Positions 6,890 to 6,985 of a stretch of 6,985 nt of DNA are shown in pieces (within the stretch, counting starts at the first letter, position 1; each line of letters starts with the position of its first letter). The stretch spans positions 1 through 6,985 of the forward strand of contig JBNKWA010000064.1 of assembly GCA_050299555.1 (NCBI GenBank), read 5' to 3'. The position numbers and the translations under genes are program-made. The notes under the pieces were generated by a model. It ran no database searches, had not been told where the DNA came from, and was given only the letters and a program-made list of their open reading frames with translations. This stretch comes from JBNKWA01 sp050299555 (GTDB lineage Bacteria; Pseudomonadota; Alphaproteobacteria; Rhodobacterales; Rhodobacteraceae).

Positions 6890-6909
6890 ATGATTACAAA
6901 TGGTTACAA
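6890..6909. repeat. AT-rich tandem 10-mer
   Basis: ATGATTACAA (6890-6899) is followed directly by ATGGTTACAA (6900-6909), one base different. It belongs to an AT-rich island (about 6879-6909) that is striking in this GC-rich window and abuts the palindrome. A promoter, an integration-host-factor-like bendable site or a recombination core are possible. Confidence 0.6.
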
Positions 6910-6929
6910 GGCGTCCCCATGGGGACGCC
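6910..6929. repeat. Perfect 20-bp palindrome GGCGTCCCCATGGGGACGCC
   Basis: As RNA it would form an 8-bp stem with a 4-base loop. It lies 113 bp after the stop of the persulfide dioxygenase gene. A terminator role is weak, because no T-run follows on the plus strand. On the minus strand the sequence after the palindrome is TTGTAACC..., also not a T-tract. A dimeric regulator site is the other simple reading. Confidence 0.5.
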
Positions 6930-6968
6930 GGTGGCGGTGACTGGAATTCGTGCGGGTCGCGGCCCGCG

Positions 6969-6985
6969 CCCCCCCACCCCCCCCC
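6969..6985. other. Poly-C end of the window
   Basis: Seven C, one A, then nine C up to the last base. The minus strand is thus a G-tract able to form a quadruplex. Its place at the very end suggests a contig end caused by a homopolymer or by low-quality base calls, and not necessarily real genomic sequence. Confidence 0.5.

Larger units (their letters stand above)
6861..6929. repeat. GTCCCCA direct-repeat cluster with a terminal palindrome
   Basis: GTCCCCA occurs at 6861-6867, 6872-6878 and 6913-6919, and its complement TGGGGAC at 6920-6926. The first two are 11 bp apart, about one helical turn. The third and its complement form the centre of a perfect 20-bp palindrome. The longer unit GGCGTCCCCA occurs at 6858-6867 and 6910-6919. 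Such layout suits an operator, a recombination site or a transcript end for the upstream gene; none is proven. Confidence 0.5.

Noticed and set aside
6919..6985. Partial plus-strand gene starting at the ATG in the palindrome
   Set aside because: The frame is open to the window edge but only 22 codons long, runs into poly-C (Pro codons), and shows no family similarity.

Overview
The window is very GC-rich, with dense, mostly abutting bacterial genes. The leftward gene order alr, mlaE-type permease, mlaF-type ATPase, small PqiA-domain protein, radA resembles what I recall of chromosomes of Alphaproteobacteria such as the Rhodobacterales. The taxonomic guess rests on gene order and base composition only.

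Left two thirds (1-4548, minus strand): a leftward chromosomal block. It starts with alr (alanine racemase, D-Ala for peptidoglycan). Next come a permease and an ATPase of the MlaE/MlaF phospholipid-trafficking family. Both junctions, alr/permease and permease/ATPase, are 4-bp ATGA overlaps, so these three genes are almost certainly one translationally coupled operon. A gene-free stretch of about 440 bp follows (1469-1907). It is not plain spacer: it holds two copies of a roughly 105-bp element that can fold into two hairpins, a 16-bp perfect palindrome and a 12-bp tandem triplication. Beyond it lie a 149-aa PqiA-domain membrane protein and, 2 bp further on, radA, which runs off the left edge.

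Middle (4549-4746): a divergent intergenic region, AT-richer than its surroundings, with a small dyad on the alr side and a plausible sigma-70-like promoter for the rightward gene.

Right third (4747-6796, plus strand): a Stf0/NodH-like sulfotransferase of unknown substrate, then, 115 bp later, a persulfide dioxygenase (ETHE1-type metallo-beta-lactamase fold) fused to a C-terminal rhodanese domain with its active-site Cys, an enzyme of sulfide/persulfide detoxification. A degenerate repeat tract spans the end of the sulfotransferase and the spacer.

Right end (6797-6985): no convincing gene. It has three GTCCCCA direct repeats, the third forming half of a perfect 20-bp palindrome, an AT-rich tandem 10-mer between them, and a poly-C end that may be an assembly boundary.

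The coding content is mostly ordinary core metabolism. The parts that most deserve a second look are the duplicated hairpin element ahead of the PqiA-like/radA pair and the repeat/palindrome cluster at the right end. I see no clear sign of a new defence, mobile or biosynthetic system.
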